Notes: a model not told the origin generated them from the sequence alone. Positions 42,507 to 53,475 are shown, counted from the first letter of the stretch. The stretch: DNA of 64,000 bases from Melieria omissa (GCA_963971225.1 OZ020270.1:28333123-28397122); one strand, 5' to 3'. A program made the numbers and translations.

Positions 42507-43545
42507 CAAGCTAGTCGCCAAAATCACCGCGATCCCTGAAAAGGATCGCTCCACAACGGAACGAGAATCGCTCGCATGGGCGGAGTCGATCCTAGCGAAA
42601 CACGGAGGCCGACAGCCGGTGGCTACCAAGAGACAGAGGTCTTCTGACGAGGTGGTAAATGCTCCCAAGAGGGCAAAACCATCTCGACAGCCAGGCAAGG
42701 CCTACAGTGAGGTCCTGAAGGATCATCTCATGATGGCGATCCTGGACAAGGGACATCCTGACGGGTTTATTTCTCCAGATAAGTGGAGATCAGTGGAGAT
42801 TAGCCTCTGCAAAGGGTATAAAGGTATTCTCTTGAAGAATCCCGGCCCAGCTCCTGAATGTTGCGACGCCGGCTGGCACCAGGGCCACATTAAACTTATG
42901 GCGTGCGCCGATGAACGCTCTGCAATGCTGCTGAAGCTGGCGATAGCTGAGGTAGGCGAGATCTGGCCAGGGGCTAACCTCCAGGTAGTCCCGAAGAGCG
43001 AGATCCCGCATCGGCCCAGATCAAGGGCCTGGATTCCAGCGGAGCCATCGAAACCGGAAGAGATCCTGGAACTCCTCCAGCTGAGCAACCCGAACCTACC
43101 TACCAGCGATTGGAAGGTAGTGAGGGTCAGCGAGGCCAAAGGGAAGTCCAGGTGCGCCACCGTCATCCTGAACGAGGAAACGATAGCCCCCCTGACCGCA
43201 AGAGGCGGCGTCATCAGCTACGGCTTCAGCTCCACTGTACTGAAGTTGTACCGGAAAGATGAGCTGGATGCAGCGAAGACATCGTCTGACGCCGCGGTAG
43301 AAAAACGCGACACTCCGGCCTTCGAACGCCACCCCTCGGGGACGGACTGCGAAATGCAGTCCGATTCCGACACGCAATCCGTCTCGTCCATGGTGGGTCG
43401 CTTTTTCGGCAGATGGAACGCTGATGGCGACGAAGACGATCTTCTGGCCTCTGAGCCAGGGGATGCTGACACGACTGTCATCAGTGCCCAGCAAACCGGA
43501 CCCACGGACGATCCAGGTGGTGCAGATCAATCTGCACCGATCTAA
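42098..43545 (+). CDS. LOA LINE ORF1, one frameshift in this copy
   Basis: The N-terminal part (from 42098) is Pro/Arg/Ser-rich. A C lost from the C-run near 42286 throws the frame off; the fragment at 39242 shows the unshifted version. From about 42463 the original frame continues to 43545. It holds KAYSEVLKDHLMMAILDKGH, GHIKLMACADERSAMLLK and LQVVPKSEIPHRPRSRAWIP, matching the DUF4780 domain of LOA-type ORF1 proteins, which bind LINE RNA. An acidic tail follows. It overlaps ORF2 by 122 bp. Confidence 0.82.
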
Positions 43546-46500
43546 AGCGGCCTCGGCTGCCCTCGCCCTCCACCTACATCAAAGGGGGGAGGACATTGTC
43601 CTAATCCAAGAGCCCTGGACGGTAGCCGACAGGGTTTGCGGGTTAGGCTCCTCCACACACACTGTGGTCTACACCCAAGGTAATGGCCGACCCAGATCGT
43701 GCATTTTAATTTGTAGGAAACTAAAATTTTTCTTCCTTTCCAAATTTAACAACAGCGACACCACTGCCATTTGCCTAGAGCAAGGCAGAAAGCCAGTCTG
43801 GATTCTCTCCGCCTACATGGCCCATGACCACATGATGGTACCGGCGCCGGAAGTCCAAGCAGCGACCAAAGAAGCCCGCAAAGACGGCGCGATCCTGGTG
43901 ATAGGCGCGGACGCGAATGCCCACCACCAGATGTGGGGCAGTACGGACACCAACGACAGAGGTGAGTCTCTTTTTGATTTCATTCTCGCATCTGATCTTT
44001 ATATATGTAATATTGGTCGGGAGCCCACTTTCGTGACGGCTACCAGAAGGGAGGTTCTAGACATCACTCTGGTTTCGGAGGACCACGCCGATGTGGTCCG
44101 CCACTGGAAGGTGTCCAATGACATCTCTTTCTCAGACCATAACTACATACTATTTAGCATAAACGTACTGGTCCCGAAACCACCCCCCTTCAGAAACTTG
44201 AGGCTGATGGATTGGGACAATTATAGGCAAATTCTTCTTCACAATCTCCAACCGCCTGAACCTACAGCACCCTGCTCGACGGGCGAGCTGGAGGCTCTGG
44301 TGGAGATTGTTACTACGGCCTGCAATAAGGCCTCCGAGTCTTCCTGCCCTAGGGTCATACCTAGGGGCAAGCCCAAACCACACTGGTGGACAACGCAAAT
44401 CGCTGATTTGCGACGAGAGTGCAGGAAGCTCTTCAACAGGGCTAAGGCAGACAATAACTGGCCATCCTACAAGGAGGCCCTTCGACGCTACAAGCGCGAA
44501 CTCAGATCTGCCAAACACAATTCATGGTCGGCCTACTGCGAGAACGTCGAGAACGTATCGGATATCAGCAGGCTTCGAAGAATCCTATCAACTAGTCCAA
44601 CGTATTTGGGTTCAATACAAACCACAGATGGAGATTGGACCAGCTCGAGCTCTGAATCCCTTGAGCTCCTTACCGACACACACTTTCCGGGTAACACTGT
44701 CTCTCCGGTAGAGTGTACCGATCCAGACGCACCATCAGACCATGACTTTAGCGATACCGCAATAAGTACAGAGAGTCTGAACTGGGCCATCGACAGCCTG
44801 GACTCGCATAAAGCACCGGGTCCAGACGGAATCACGCCAGAGGAACTGAAGCAGGCAAGGACCCTGCTAGCTCCTTGGTTAATCAAGATCTTTAAGGCAT
44901 GCATTGGACTCGCCTACGTACCACGAAAATGGAACAGAGCGAAAGTAGTCTTCATCCCCAAAGGGGGAAGAAGTTGCCATATCACCGCAAAGGACTTTCG
45001 GCCGATAAGCCTAACTTCCTTTCTCCTGAAAACTCTAGAAAAACTGCTGGATTCCTACATTCGCCAGACAATTGACGCTCGCGGAATCTCGGAACTCCAG
45101 CATGCATACACTAAGGGCAAGTCCACAGAGACGGCTCTCCATGACCTGGTCCATAGAGTGGAGAGGTCACTTTCACTCAAGGAATATACGCTGGCGGCTT
45201 TCCTCGATATAGAAGGAGCCTTCAACAACATTCAGCCGGAAGCTACTATAGCGGCTTTGACCGACCTGAAGCTAAATAAACGGCTAATATGCTTGATCGG
45301 CAACCTCCTGAGAAGGAGGGAAATCTTTACAGAGCTTGGCGACACCAGAGTCATCCGATTTGTGTCGAGAGGTACCCCCCAGGGTGGGGTACTATCGCCC
45401 CTGCTCTGGAATCTTACAGTCAATCCTCTAATCATGAGGCTATCGGCATCGAATTGCCACGTGGTGGCGTACGCTGACGACATCGCTCTCCTGGTATCAG
45501 GGAAGTTTGTCGAGACTTTGAGTGACCTCATTCAGGGGGCTCTAAATACACTCTCGTCGTGGGCGAGGGGCTGCGGACTGGGTGTTAACGCTGCAAAGAC
45601 GGAACTTATACTTTTCACGAAGAAGCATATAATTCCGCGGTTCAGCCCACCCATTCTAAATGGCACTCTCCTCCGACCCACGGACAAAGTCAAGTTCTTA
45701 GGCACCATCCTAGATCGGAAGCTAACCTGGAAACCTAACATTGAAAACCGAATCCAGAAGGCAACAACAGCCCTTTACATGTGTAAAAGGGCTATCAGCA
45801 GAAGCTGGGGACTAAAACCGCGAGCCATTCACTGGCTCTACACTGCGGTAATTAGGCCAATCCTCACGTTTGGCGTCACAGTCTGGTGGACAGCCCTGAG
45901 CAAGTCCACATACGTGAGCCAGCTTACCAAGGTCCAAAGGATGGCAGCCCTGCTTATCACAGGAGCCATCAAGACGACGTCAACCAAAGCCCTGGAAACC
46001 CTTCTCCACTTGCCCCCCATAGACATATATGGTGAGTTTGTGGCGAGTTGTTCCGCGGCTAGACTCAACGCGATACTACCATGGCCAAGAACCGATGTAG
46101 GACACGCTACCATTGTCAACAGAATTCCATGCAATGTAACGGAGATTGACTATACTATCCCCAAACCACTATCAAAACCACTTTTTAGTGCTAAGATCCC
46201 TTCTAGGGACGAATGGGAGAACCGAGAGCTGCCAGAAGAGGCCTACAATATGGCCACCTTCTACACAGACGGCTCAAAGATGAATGAAAAGGTCGGCTGC
46301 GGTGTATACTGCAAAAACCAGGACCTCAGACTATCATTCCGACTACCGGATCATTGCAGCGTTTTCCAAGCCGAACTCACGGCCATTAGCCAGGCAGCTG
46401 CCTGGCTCAGAGTTAATATGATATCCTACAGGGACATCACTATTTACACCGACAGCCAGGCAGCAATACAAGCTCTCTTGAGCGCTCACCCCCGTTCGAA

Positions 46501-47095
46501 AACCGCCCTTCATTGCCGCAAATCTCTCAATGAGATTTCAGTGCAGTATAGAGTGCACCTCTGCTGGGTGCCTGGGCACAAGGACATAGAGGGTAATTGT
46601 ATAGCCGATGAGCTGGCAAGAGCAGGCACGGAGCTGCAACACATCAGCGCTATGGAGGCAGTGGGAATACCACTCACCACTTGCAAGCTACACCTTGGAA
46701 AGGTATACTTGAGCAAAGCGAACACCAGATGGCGCAACGAACAAACGTGCACCACAACCAGACAAATATGGCCAGTGACCAACCAGAGCAGATCCAAGGA
46801 ACTGATCCTGCTGAACAAACCCTCGATAGGGATTGTTGTGGGAGTCATTACTGGACACTGCCTCATTGGCCTACATGCTAGCAGACTGGGTCTGCCTTAT
46901 AACGATTTCTGCAGAAGCTGCAGGGACGAGGACTGCGAGGAGTCCGTCGAGCACCTCCTCTGTACGTGTCCAGCGCTTGCGAGAACGCGATTCTCTCACC
47001 TGGGCAGGCACTTTCTGAGCTGCCTGGCTGATCTCGAAAAGACGCCACCGAGCATCATCTACAAATTCGTTAGAGCCTCCAAGTGGCTCCAATGA
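43424..47095 (+). CDS. LOA LINE ORF2: endonuclease, reverse transcriptase, RNase H
   Basis: An uninterrupted 1,223-codon frame. Endonuclease motifs are QINLHRSKAA, IQEPWT (residue ~60), ANAHHQMWGS and SDHNYILFS (~239). RT motifs are HKAPGPDGITPE, FRPISLTSFLLKTLEKL, FLDIEGAFNN, GTPQGGVLSPLLWNL and YADD (~682). RNase H shows FYTDGSK (~945), YTDSQAAIQ and GHKDIEGNCIADELA. A terminal Cys-His cluster (CRSCRDEDCEESVEHLLCTC) follows. All key residues are present, so this enzyme may be functional even though ORF1 is shifted. The frame opens in ORF1 and real translation may start later, near 43500. Confidence 0.92.
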   Translation: MATKTIFWPLSQGMLTRLSSVPSKPDPRTIQVVQINLHRSKAASAALALHLHQRGEDIVLIQEPWTVADRVCGLGSSTHTVVYTQGNGRPRSCILICRKLKFFFLSKFNNSDTTAICLEQGRKPVWILSAYMAHDHMMVPAPEVQAATKEARKDGAILVIGADANAHHQMWGSTDTNDRGESLFDFILASDLYICNIGREPTFVTATRREVLDITLVSEDHADVVRHWKVSNDISFSDHNYILFSINVLVPKPPPFRNLRLMDWDNYRQILLHNLQPPEPTAPCSTGELEALVEIVTTACNKASESSCPRVIPRGKPKPHWWTTQIADLRRECRKLFNRAKADNNWPSYKEALRRYKRELRSAKHNSWSAYCENVENVSDISRLRRILSTSPTYLGSIQTTDGDWTSSSSESLELLTDTHFPGNTVSPVECTDPDAPSDHDFSDTAISTESLNWAIDSLDSHKAPGPDGITPEELKQARTLLAPWLIKIFKACIGLAYVPRKWNRAKVVFIPKGGRSCHITAKDFRPISLTSFLLKTLEKLLDSYIRQTIDARGISELQHAYTKGKSTETALHDLVHRVERSLSLKEYTLAAFLDIEGAFNNIQPEATIAALTDLKLNKRLICLIGNLLRRREIFTELGDTRVIRFVSRGTPQGGVLSPLLWNLTVNPLIMRLSASNCHVVAYADDIALLVSGKFVETLSDLIQGALNTLSSWARGCGLGVNAAKTELILFTKKHIIPRFSPPILNGTLLRPTDKVKFLGTILDRKLTWKPNIENRIQKATTALYMCKRAISRSWGLKPRAIHWLYTAVIRPILTFGVTVWWTALSKSTYVSQLTKVQRMAALLITGAIKTTSTKALETLLHLPPIDIYGEFVASCSAARLNAILPWPRTDVGHATIVNRIPCNVTEIDYTIPKPLSKPLFSAKIPSRDEWENRELPEEAYNMATFYTDGSKMNEKVGCGVYCKNQDLRLSFRLPDHCSVFQAELTAISQAAAWLRVNMISYRDITIYTDSQAAIQALLSAHPRSKTALHCRKSLNEISVQYRVHLCWVPGHKDIEGNCIADELARAGTELQHISAMEAVGIPLTTCKLHLGKVYLSKANTRWRNEQTCTTTRQIWPVTNQSRSKELILLNKPSIGIVVGVITGHCLIGLHASRLGLPYNDFCRSCRDEDCEESVEHLLCTCPALARTRFSHLGRHFLSCLADLEKTPPSIIYKFVRASKWLQ

Positions 47096-47211
47096 ATACC
47101 GGAATCGGATAGGTGAAGTTTCCCCCCACCACGTGGTAACACAATGGGCCGCATGGCCTAAGTGATGCCCTAGAGGCGACCACTTAACCTACCTACCTAA
47201 CTCCAATTCAT

Positions 47212-48130
47212 AAGGAAGACAAACCGCTGTGCACTTACCATTTAGACCACGTGGGGCCAATGGAATTATCTAAGAAAAGATATAACTATATCCTCGCAAC
47301 AGTCGACGCGTTTTCCAAATTTACTTGGTTATATCCAACCAAAACCACCGGAGCAGCCGAGGTAGTAGAGAAGTTACAAAGACAGTCTTCGGTTTTCGCG
47401 AACCCGAGGCGTGTCATAACAGACCGCGGTGCAGCTTTCACGTCAAATGCTTTCGGCGAATACTGCAAATCAGAAAACATACAACATTTATTAATAGCGA
47501 CGGGGGCTCCGCGGGGAAACGGGCAAGTGGAGCGTATTCACAAAATTGTTGTGCCCATGTTGTCGAAGTTGTGTAGTGCAGATCCTGGGTGTTGGTACAA
47601 ACACGTAGGCAAAGTGCAGCAGGCTTTAAACAGTACCCCACCGAGAAGTACTAAACATGCCCCTTTCAGATTGTTAACAGGGCTTGAGATGAGAGTTTCA
47701 GGTATCCCAGAGCTGGACGAACTGATAGAATCCGTAGCTATTGAAGAGATGGACGCGCAGCGCGAACAAGCCCGTCAAGACGCACAGGAAAATATTGCAA
47801 AAATCCAACAGGAAAATAGGAAAAGCTCTCGTAAATACCGTAAGGCTGCCGTAGAATACCAACTAGGCCAACTAGTAGCAATCAAGCGCACACAGTTCGG
47901 TGCGGGACTGAAACTCAAACCAAAATTTTTAGGGCCCTACACCGTTATGAAAAAGTTGAATCACGACAGGTACGAGGTCAAAAAGTTAGGGGACTCCGAG
48001 GGGCCTACGCGCACCACCAGCGTGGCTGAGTTTATGAAACCCTGGAACCCGTCGTTCGGGTCGAACGACCGGTCAGGATGGCCGAATGTGGGGTCGGATG
48101 CAAAGGCCACCAGAAGCGGACGAATGTACT
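47212..48130 (+). CDS. element A integrase catalytic core and C-terminus
   Basis: This is the continuation of the integrase after the LINE: YHLDHVGPMELSKKRYNYIL (first Asp), VITDRGAAFTSNAF (second Asp), GNGQVERIHKIV (Glu). An ALNSTPPRSTKHAPF block follows, then the C-terminal FLGPYTVMKKLNHDRYEV. The frame runs into the first ~45 bp of the 3' LTR, as is common in Gypsy elements. No env follows. Confidence 0.88.
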
Positions 48131-48299
48131 AAAGGAACCACTTTGTACGGACAGACTTGGACAATGACAACCCTGTACGGACGGACTCGGACAGTGACAA
48201 CCCTGCACGGACGGACTCGGACAATGACAACCCTGACGGACGAGGAAAGAGGAAGGAGAAAACGGACGCCGACGGGTAGAACGACTGTGAAGGCGCGCG
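48087..48299 (+). repeat. element A 3' LTR, first part
   Basis: Starts TGTGGGGTCGG and lacks the P2 insertion found in the 5' LTR, so P2 arrived after integration of A. It is cut at CGCG by errantivirus B. Confidence 0.9.
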
Positions 48300-48631
48300 A
48301 GTTACGTCACAGGCAATGTCCAGCGATAAGATTCGATCCTCGACATTGCCAGCTCCTAAACAAACAGATAACGTGGCAATAAATTGGGTAACATAAAGAA
48401 ATGTAACCCGAGCAGTCCAGATGTTCTAAACCATCTAAGCAATCCTAAACCAACTGATAAGAATTGTTTGGATGAGTCGTAAAAGAAGGGACCGCATCAA
48501 ATAGAGATAAGAAAAATATTTTAAGATAAACAAAAATGTAAACTAGTATTTAAGAGGATATTTTTGAAAAATAAATGAGAACATATTTAGACTCCGAAGA
48601 GTTCAGTTGTTTTCCATTTAAACACGTAATT
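48300..48631 (+). repeat. errantivirus B 5' LTR
   Basis: 332 bp. It differs from the 3' LTR by very few bases (for example AAACACG against AAAAACG near the end), so insertion is fairly recent. Confidence 0.9.
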
Positions 48632-48643
48632 GGCGCAGACGGG
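48631..48643 (+). other. errantivirus B primer binding site
   Basis: TGGCGCAGACGGG, overlapping the last T of the LTR, as usual in this group. It resembles the tRNA-Ser type site TGGCGCAGTCGG. Confidence 0.65.
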
Positions 48644-48835
48644 AAACCAATATTAAGTCTTAAGACTAATATTGCAAAATCGCTCTCAAAAGCATTTCGA
48701 TAAATTAAATATAAACTGTACTTAGTCATAAGACAAGTCAGTATTAATCGGAACAATTAATTAAATAAATTGTGATTACAATAAAACTGTCCGAAGACAG
48801 GAAAAAATAAAATAAAATAACATTTTATTGAAAAA

Positions 48836-51523
48836 GTGAAGTTCGGAGCAACGAACAACGAACTTATGCCCAAAGCAACAAGAAGGGCCAACGAAAATAA
48901 ATCGCCGTATACTACATCAAACCGTGAGTCAAAGTTATTTCACACAGAGGAAAAACCCAGAATGGCAGTCACTATCCCAGCATCGGAGCTACTGAAGGAA
49001 GCCTCCAGGATACGAGAGTTTAACGGTAGCGGAGACTACGATCTATCATCGTTTATAAGGGAAGTGGACCAAATTCTTCCCTTATTTGAAGGCAACCCAA
49101 CGATGAGGGAATTCGCCCTACGGAGGTACGTCGTCACGAAGATCCAAGGAGCAGCCCTCAACGTAATACGACCACTAGGAGCAGAAGCGGACTGGATGAC
49201 CATCAAGGACGAGCTTGTGCGAAACTTTGGAGTGAAGGAAGGGTACCACACCTTGTACCACCAGGCGATAAACCTAAGGAATCACAATGTAAGTGACTAT
49301 TTTAATAAATTAAGAGACATATTAGATAAGCTTAATATTAAGTACGAGTTCGATAGAAATAAGCCTTTAGAATTCTCACCGATCTCAAACGAATCGGTTA
49401 TACTTAAAACATTTTTAAATGGTATTAACCCTAATTTGGCTAGTATCATTCACAGTAGGCAAATAACAAAGTTAAGAGAAGCTTATTACTTACTTCAAGA
49501 CACAGGTATGCTAAGGGCATATGACGTGGGAAACAATAGTAAACGAACGAACACCAACAATAACAGTAACTTTGGAAATAGAAATACAAACCAATTCCAA
49601 CCTAGGTACGAGCAATTTACACAAATATATACTCCTCCTCCAGTACAAAACTTGACACCAAATTTCTCCGGACAATTCCGACAAAACCCCCGAAACTCTG
49701 GAAACTTTAGACATAACTCACAACAGTTCAGGTGGAATCAGTCCAATCAAAGCCGATTCCAACCTCCAACGCCCATGGAAGTTGATCACATCGAGGGAAG
49801 GAACGAGGATAACTTTTCAGTATCAGGCCCACAATATGACTTGCCGATAGTAGAATTAACAGTAGGAAATAAAAAAATTAAATGTTTGATAGACACAGGA
49901 TCGTCGACGTCACTGTTAGACAAAAATCTACTAACACAATACAGACGAACCAAACTAAGACAACCAATAACTTTTAGAACGCTTAATGGAATCGTTTATA
50001 TAAATGAAGAGATAGTAACACCATTGCCAATTGAATTTAACGAAAAGAATAACATGTGTTTGAAGTTAACAACATTTAAAAACAAAAGTTTTGATGGCTT
50101 AATTGGACAAAATCTACTGAAACCATTAGCCGCAAATATTAACATGAAAGAGAATTATATTAAAATTAATGGAATTAAGACAAAATTTATAAATTCATGT
50201 TCATATAAATATCATGAAATCCAGGCCTTAGAAGCACCGGATGAAAATGTAATTTATGAAAGATTACAACAAGAAGAAGAAGGCGATGACCACTTCCAAA
50301 TCTTAGATACTGCCGTTAATCGATTTGAAACGCAAATTATTTTATGCGAACACAAAACAACGGAAAGCGAGGTAATAGAAAATAAACAAAAAATTTATAT
50401 CAGCCAAGATGATATTAATAGCGGTTACATGGTAGACATATTTTGCAAACATCTGAAAGGTGGTAAAATCGGAATATTTTCGGAACTTTCCGATAGAGAG
50501 TACAATTTAGTTCAGTCGAAATTGATAGAACTCTATAGGAAAAGTATGCAGTTCTACAAATGTAGTTATCACGCAAAAGATGTGAATGACGCAGATGAGG
50601 CATATCGCTATATCTCCAAGTACCACAAAAACGAAACTGGACATGCCGGGATAAACGAAAATTACCTCGGACTTAAAAAGATAATTTTTATTACAAATTT
50701 GAAAAAATTAATACAAAAGTTTATTAATAACTGTGACGTATGCAATAAAGCAAAATATGACAGAAACCCGATTAAACCGAAACTGAATTATACAGAAACA
50801 CCGAACAACACTAATGAGATTGTTCACATTGACACGTTCACTATTTCAAAACATAACTTCATTACTTTCATAGATAAATTTTCAAAATTTGCTACAGCAT
50901 TGCCTTTAGAAGACAGGAATAGCCTAACATTGGTAGAAAAACTAAGACTGTATTTTTCTATAAAGGGTAAGCCAAGAAAAATCATCGCGGACAATGAATT
51001 TAATTGCACAAACGTGAAACATTTTCTAAGCTCAGAAAAGATTGAAATCCATTTCACCAAACCCAATAGCCACACTGGTAATTCGGATATAGAAAGATTC
51101 CACAACACAATAGGAGAAAGAATGAGAATTGCTAACCTTGAAGATAAAGAATTATCAACACAGGAGAAAATGTACAAAAATATAGAATATTATAATAAAT
51201 CATTTCATTCAACACTTAGAGCTAGACCAATAGATATTGCGAACGGTAAAGTAGAAAAGGATGTTATATATGATAGGCTAAAATGCGCAAAAGAAAGAAC
51301 AATAAATAGAATTAACATAAATCGGGAAGAATATAGAGACAATCGCAAGGAAGGCTACGTAAAAAATTACAAAGCACTACGGCATAAAACCGAACCTAGA
51401 TTTAGAAAACTTAACCTAGAAAATGTACACCCAGTCAACATTAACCCATTACTGCCTGCATATAGTTCTAGCCAGCGAATTTTGTCTAAATTTACATATG
51501 TTGGTAAGGGGTGCTTAGAATAG
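48836..51523 (+). CDS. errantivirus B gag-protease-integrase frame lacking RT
   Basis: An 895-codon open frame. The gag capsid region is IREFNGSGDYDLSSFIREVD and onwards (residues ~60-240), followed by an Asn/Gln/Phe-rich segment without a zinc knuckle. Protease CLIDTGSSTSLL is near residue 351. At about residue 480-510 the sequence jumps to the segment before the integrase zinc domain (GHAGINENYLG, CDVCNKAK, ~600-640). The integrase core follows: VHIDTFT (~663), ADNEFN (~718) and SDIERFHNTI (~749). The whole RT-RNase H region is missing, yet the frame is open from gag to the integrase end. Described only; the element is broken. Confidence 0.88.
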   Translation: MKFGATNNELMPKATRRANENKSPYTTSNRESKLFHTEEKPRMAVTIPASELLKEASRIREFNGSGDYDLSSFIREVDQILPLFEGNPTMREFALRRYVVTKIQGAALNVIRPLGAEADWMTIKDELVRNFGVKEGYHTLYHQAINLRNHNVSDYFNKLRDILDKLNIKYEFDRNKPLEFSPISNESVILKTFLNGINPNLASIIHSRQITKLREAYYLLQDTGMLRAYDVGNNSKRTNTNNNSNFGNRNTNQFQPRYEQFTQIYTPPPVQNLTPNFSGQFRQNPRNSGNFRHNSQQFRWNQSNQSRFQPPTPMEVDHIEGRNEDNFSVSGPQYDLPIVELTVGNKKIKCLIDTGSSTSLLDKNLLTQYRRTKLRQPITFRTLNGIVYINEEIVTPLPIEFNEKNNMCLKLTTFKNKSFDGLIGQNLLKPLAANINMKENYIKINGIKTKFINSCSYKYHEIQALEAPDENVIYERLQQEEEGDDHFQILDTAVNRFETQIILCEHKTTESEVIENKQKIYISQDDINSGYMVDIFCKHLKGGKIGIFSELSDREYNLVQSKLIELYRKSMQFYKCSYHAKDVNDADEAYRYISKYHKNETGHAGINENYLGLKKIIFITNLKKLIQKFINNCDVCNKAKYDRNPIKPKLNYTETPNNTNEIVHIDTFTISKHNFITFIDKFSKFATALPLEDRNSLTLVEKLRLYFSIKGKPRKIIADNEFNCTNVKHFLSSEKIEIHFTKPNSHTGNSDIERFHNTIGERMRIANLEDKELSTQEKMYKNIEYYNKSFHSTLRARPIDIANGKVEKDVIYDRLKCAKERTINRININREEYRDNRKEGYVKNYKALRHKTEPRFRKLNLENVHPVNINPLLPAYSSSQRILSKFTYVGKGCLE

Positions 51524-51574
51524 TTATCCACAAAAATTCAGGTGTCTACCTGATATAGCACCTGAGATATAGAG

Positions 51575-52740
51575 GGGGTGAAATTTCACCCATCCGGCAC
51601 CAGGTGTGCCGAAATATCCATATATTGCAAGAAGCTTGGTTGACTTCTTATTGCCTCTTGAAAATTTCCGATATAATTAATTATTTTTATTTTTACGTTT
51701 ATTTAATTATGGAAAGGACTATCTCTTATAAAAAAAAGTAGCTGGGGTCTTCAGCTTTCATAAATGGGGCCAAAATAAATGACGGTTTTCTATTCTATGT
51801 TTTGCACGTAAAATTATAAATGAAGGCGAGAATTAACGAAAAATCAATGAAAATGATTCGCAGATGTGAAGTTTTGAGCACCTTCAAAATAAATGACATA
51901 ATTGAGGAAGAATGGAGTGAGCACGAAGACATCGCAAGTCTTGGCTGAGCCGACGATATAGACGTAGTGCTTTACCACCCGATCGTGTGATTGACTTGAC
52001 CGACGATGATAAACTTGTGTTCAACGACACTGATCAAAATTTACCATCTGAGGTAGCCGGAGTAATGGAAGTAATGGAGTCACCCAATACATAGAGCTAA
52101 AAGATATGACCGTAAGCAATCTAAGCACATTTTCATTGACCAACCATATTCCCATTTTTACATACAACCAACGAATGAGTGGAGTTGATTTAGTAGATAA
52201 AGGCATTGCAAACTACAGAATCCGGGTTCGTGAAAAAAAATGGTACTGGCCTTTGATAAGTAATGTGTTAGATGCGGTAAACGCCTGGAAATTGCATTGT
52301 TTGCTTCAAAATTTTAATAAAAGCAAGCCGATGGCGCAATTCGAGCTTCGACGTGATGTTGTTAAGAGTTGGTTGCGCCCAATTGAACGGAACGTACAAT
52401 CCAAGAGATCATTTAGCACAGTGACACTAAGTCAAAAACGAGTTCGGAAATATGGGATTGGCTACTTACTGCAACGAGGAGACAAATACCATCGTTGCAA
52501 CCATTGCCAAGGAAAAACCTTCTTTGCATGCATGAAGTATGACGTGTGCCTGCATCCAAAAAACTGTTCCGAAAAATATCAAACAAACGAACAACATATT
52601 GATTTTATTGATATCAAAACTATTACAATATTAAAAATGTCTTCTAAGTACCAAAAAATCTTTCTCTAAGTACCAAAATAATAACGCGCAATTTTTGAAA
52701 CTTCGGTACACCTGGTGCCGGACGGGTGAAATTTCACCCC
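51575..52740 (+). mobile_element. second piggyBac-like element, internally deleted
   Basis: The ends are inverted repeats: GGGGTGAAATTTCACCC then TCCGGCACCAGGTGT at the left, and the reverse complement at 52700-52740, about 39 bp with few mismatches. The first 16 bases are themselves a palindrome. The flanks do not show TTAA or another clear duplication. It lies in errantivirus B between integrase and the env remnant, and its family differs from that at 2537. Confidence 0.8.
51822..52669 (+). pseudogene. piggyBac-like transposase, core deleted
   Basis: A short N-terminal acidic stretch with stops (51822-52095) is followed by a 187-codon frame (52106-52669). It contains YNQRMSGVDLVDKGIANYRI (the third catalytic Asp block), KWYWPLISNVLDAVNAWKL and the Cys-rich C-terminus CNHCQGKTFFACMKYDVCLH. 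The blocks with the first two Asp residues are gone. Not functional. Confidence 0.85.
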
Positions 52741-53063
52741 ATTCTGGAAAATCATTCATTGTACACAGGTAGATAGTACAAGCAATACCAAAAATTCACA
52801 GAAGATAGGCAGGGCAATGCACTACATACTCCAGAGAAAACTGCTGGAATTTCCAATATTTACTATTTTTTAAGAATTTTAAACTTCTCGATAAGGTAAA
52901 CAAAAAAAGTTAGTCAACTTTAAACATGGATTGGTATAACATGGTATAACAATGGCTCTGCTGCTTCCAGTAGAAATTAGAAATAATAGAAATAATATCA
53001 CAGAGAGAAATAATATAATAGATATAATATCACATAGGTTGCTTAATTAATGAAGAAACACTA

Positions 53064-53475
53064 TTGCAAAAAAACAAAAAAGATGTTAAATTATATCTAA
53101 ATTGTGATAATAGACAAATAATATTAAGCGGTAATTACTTAATTCACTACCATAACTGTTCAATGAAAATAATGGAATATTCATACTCAAATACGAAGAG
53201 TTTCTTTCAACAGAGATTTTATTTTCCAAATGTCGAAATACACAATTTTTCACAAAAAGTAACATTTGATGATATTGTACTTAGAAACATCGAAAACCTT
53301 AAAGAGATCAAAGAGTTGCAATACCACAAAAAAGTTATATATTCTGTTTCAACACTTATTATAATTTTAATCACTGTTGCCATCATAACAATAATACTTT
53401 TGTTGAAGAAACAAAACAAAATGAAAATTGAATTTGTAAACAAAACCCGGGAGTGTTTTGAGTTAAGGAAGGGAG
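53064..53475 (+). pseudogene. errantivirus B env remnant (C-terminal end with membrane segment)
   Basis: The frame gives about 135 residues, including a Cys pair region and, near the end, a strong membrane-spanning segment (about 23 residues rich in Ile, Val and Thr) followed by a short basic tail. The position between integrase and the 3' LTR and the membrane anchor fit the C-terminus of an errantiviral envelope protein. The N-terminal part is missing and the frame runs into the LTR. Confidence 0.65.

Larger units (their letters stand above)
41709..47195 (+). mobile_element. LOA-clade LINE, full length
   Basis: 5.49 kb with ORF1 and ORF2 and an ACCT-repeat tail. The 16-bp string CCTAACTCCAATTCAT lies at 41693-41708 and 47196-47211 (and at 38838-38853 through duplication II). 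It can be taken as the target duplication, with up to three bases ambiguous with the tail. The clade is inferred from an ORF1 of the DUF4780 type plus an ORF2 with endonuclease, RT and RNase H. Confidence 0.9.
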
